In this document: positions 22,947 to 22,983 of the stretch, piece by piece
Numbering within the stretch: the first letter of the stretch is position 1
How the letters are laid out: every line of letters starts with the position of its first letter
NCBI GenBank assembly: GCA_964426305.1
Contig: CAYRPO010000009.1
Coordinates: forward strand, 1 to 22,983
DNA length: 22,983 nt
Reading direction: 5' to 3'
Origin: CAYRPO01 sp964426305
GTDB taxonomy: Bacteria > Patescibacteriota > Saccharimonadia > Saccharimonadales > CAIOMD01
Notes under the pieces: model-generated
Databases searched by the model: none
Told to the model about the DNA's origin: nothing
The model's input: the letters and a program-made list of their open reading frames with translations, nothing else
Program-made: the position numbers and the translations under genes

Positions 22947-22983
22947 TGGCACGAAAACTGATTTGAATCTTCACGCATGAAGC

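Noticed and set aside
1..22983. CRISPR arrays, insertion sequences, prophage or toxin-antitoxin genes.
   Set aside because: No regularly spaced repeats, transposase or integrase motifs, or typical toxin-antitoxin pairs were found; the NYN and PIN proteins stand without an antitoxin-like partner.

Overview
The window reads as one dense stretch of bacterial chromosome at roughly 50% GC, using the standard code (TGA and TAG act as stops at full-length gene ends). Gene content and style suggest a Candidate Phyla Radiation bacterium, most likely Saccharibacteria (TM7). These clues are a small-genome housekeeping set, a short NusA outside the usual rimP-nusA-infB cluster, membrane-anchored HExxH/coiled-coil and bPH2 proteins of no named function, and -10 boxes placed directly before start codons. 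The assignment is inference; no 16S or ribosomal protein gene is present to settle it.

Layout. 1-2734: 3' end of a yraN-family gene converging on an M1 aminopeptidase. 2735-4345: nusA with a terminator-like hairpin in its leader, then a small membrane protein. 4361-8259: a perfect CIRCE operator over the clpC promoter, clpC, a membrane-anchored HExxH/coiled-coil protein and a YkvA-like (DUF1232) membrane protein. 8260-9800: an accessory patch with a small minus-strand gene ending in a large hairpin terminator, a YCII-family gene, and a strikingly GC-rich lipoprotein gene. 9805-12457: a membrane-anchored FKBP isomerase followed by sucC-sucD. 12478-16145: an NYN-domain protein, a zinc-ribbon/bPH2 membrane protein, radA and a PIN-TRAM protein. 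16202-19003: a class A penicillin-binding protein on the minus strand. 19139-22534: recG, a His/Asp-rich helical protein resembling the zinc-dependent phospholipase C/S1-P1 nuclease fold, and rsmD. 22600-22983: a structured, tRNA-Leu-related element and an intact tRNA-Leu(UAG) with its terminator.

How it fits together. Most genes are housekeeping: transcription (NusA), proteolysis and stress (ClpC, M1 peptidase), recombination and repair (RadA, RecG), rRNA modification (RsmD), cell wall (PBP1A) and protein folding outside the membrane (FKBP). clpC, radA and the PIN-TRAM gene are the same set seen in the Firmicutes ctsR-mcsAB-clpC-radA-disA-yacL cluster, here split apart and lacking disA. sucCD is the only central-metabolism enzyme in view and has no TCA partners here.

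The most unusual points are (i) a repeated arrangement in which the -10 hexamer ends 6-8 nt before the start codon, implying leaderless mRNAs; (ii) a ~63% GC lipoprotein gene whose compositional edges coincide with its start codon and terminator; (iii) a terminator in the nusA leader; and (iv) a structured ~150-nt element that shares promoter and 5' sequence with the adjacent tRNA-Leu.
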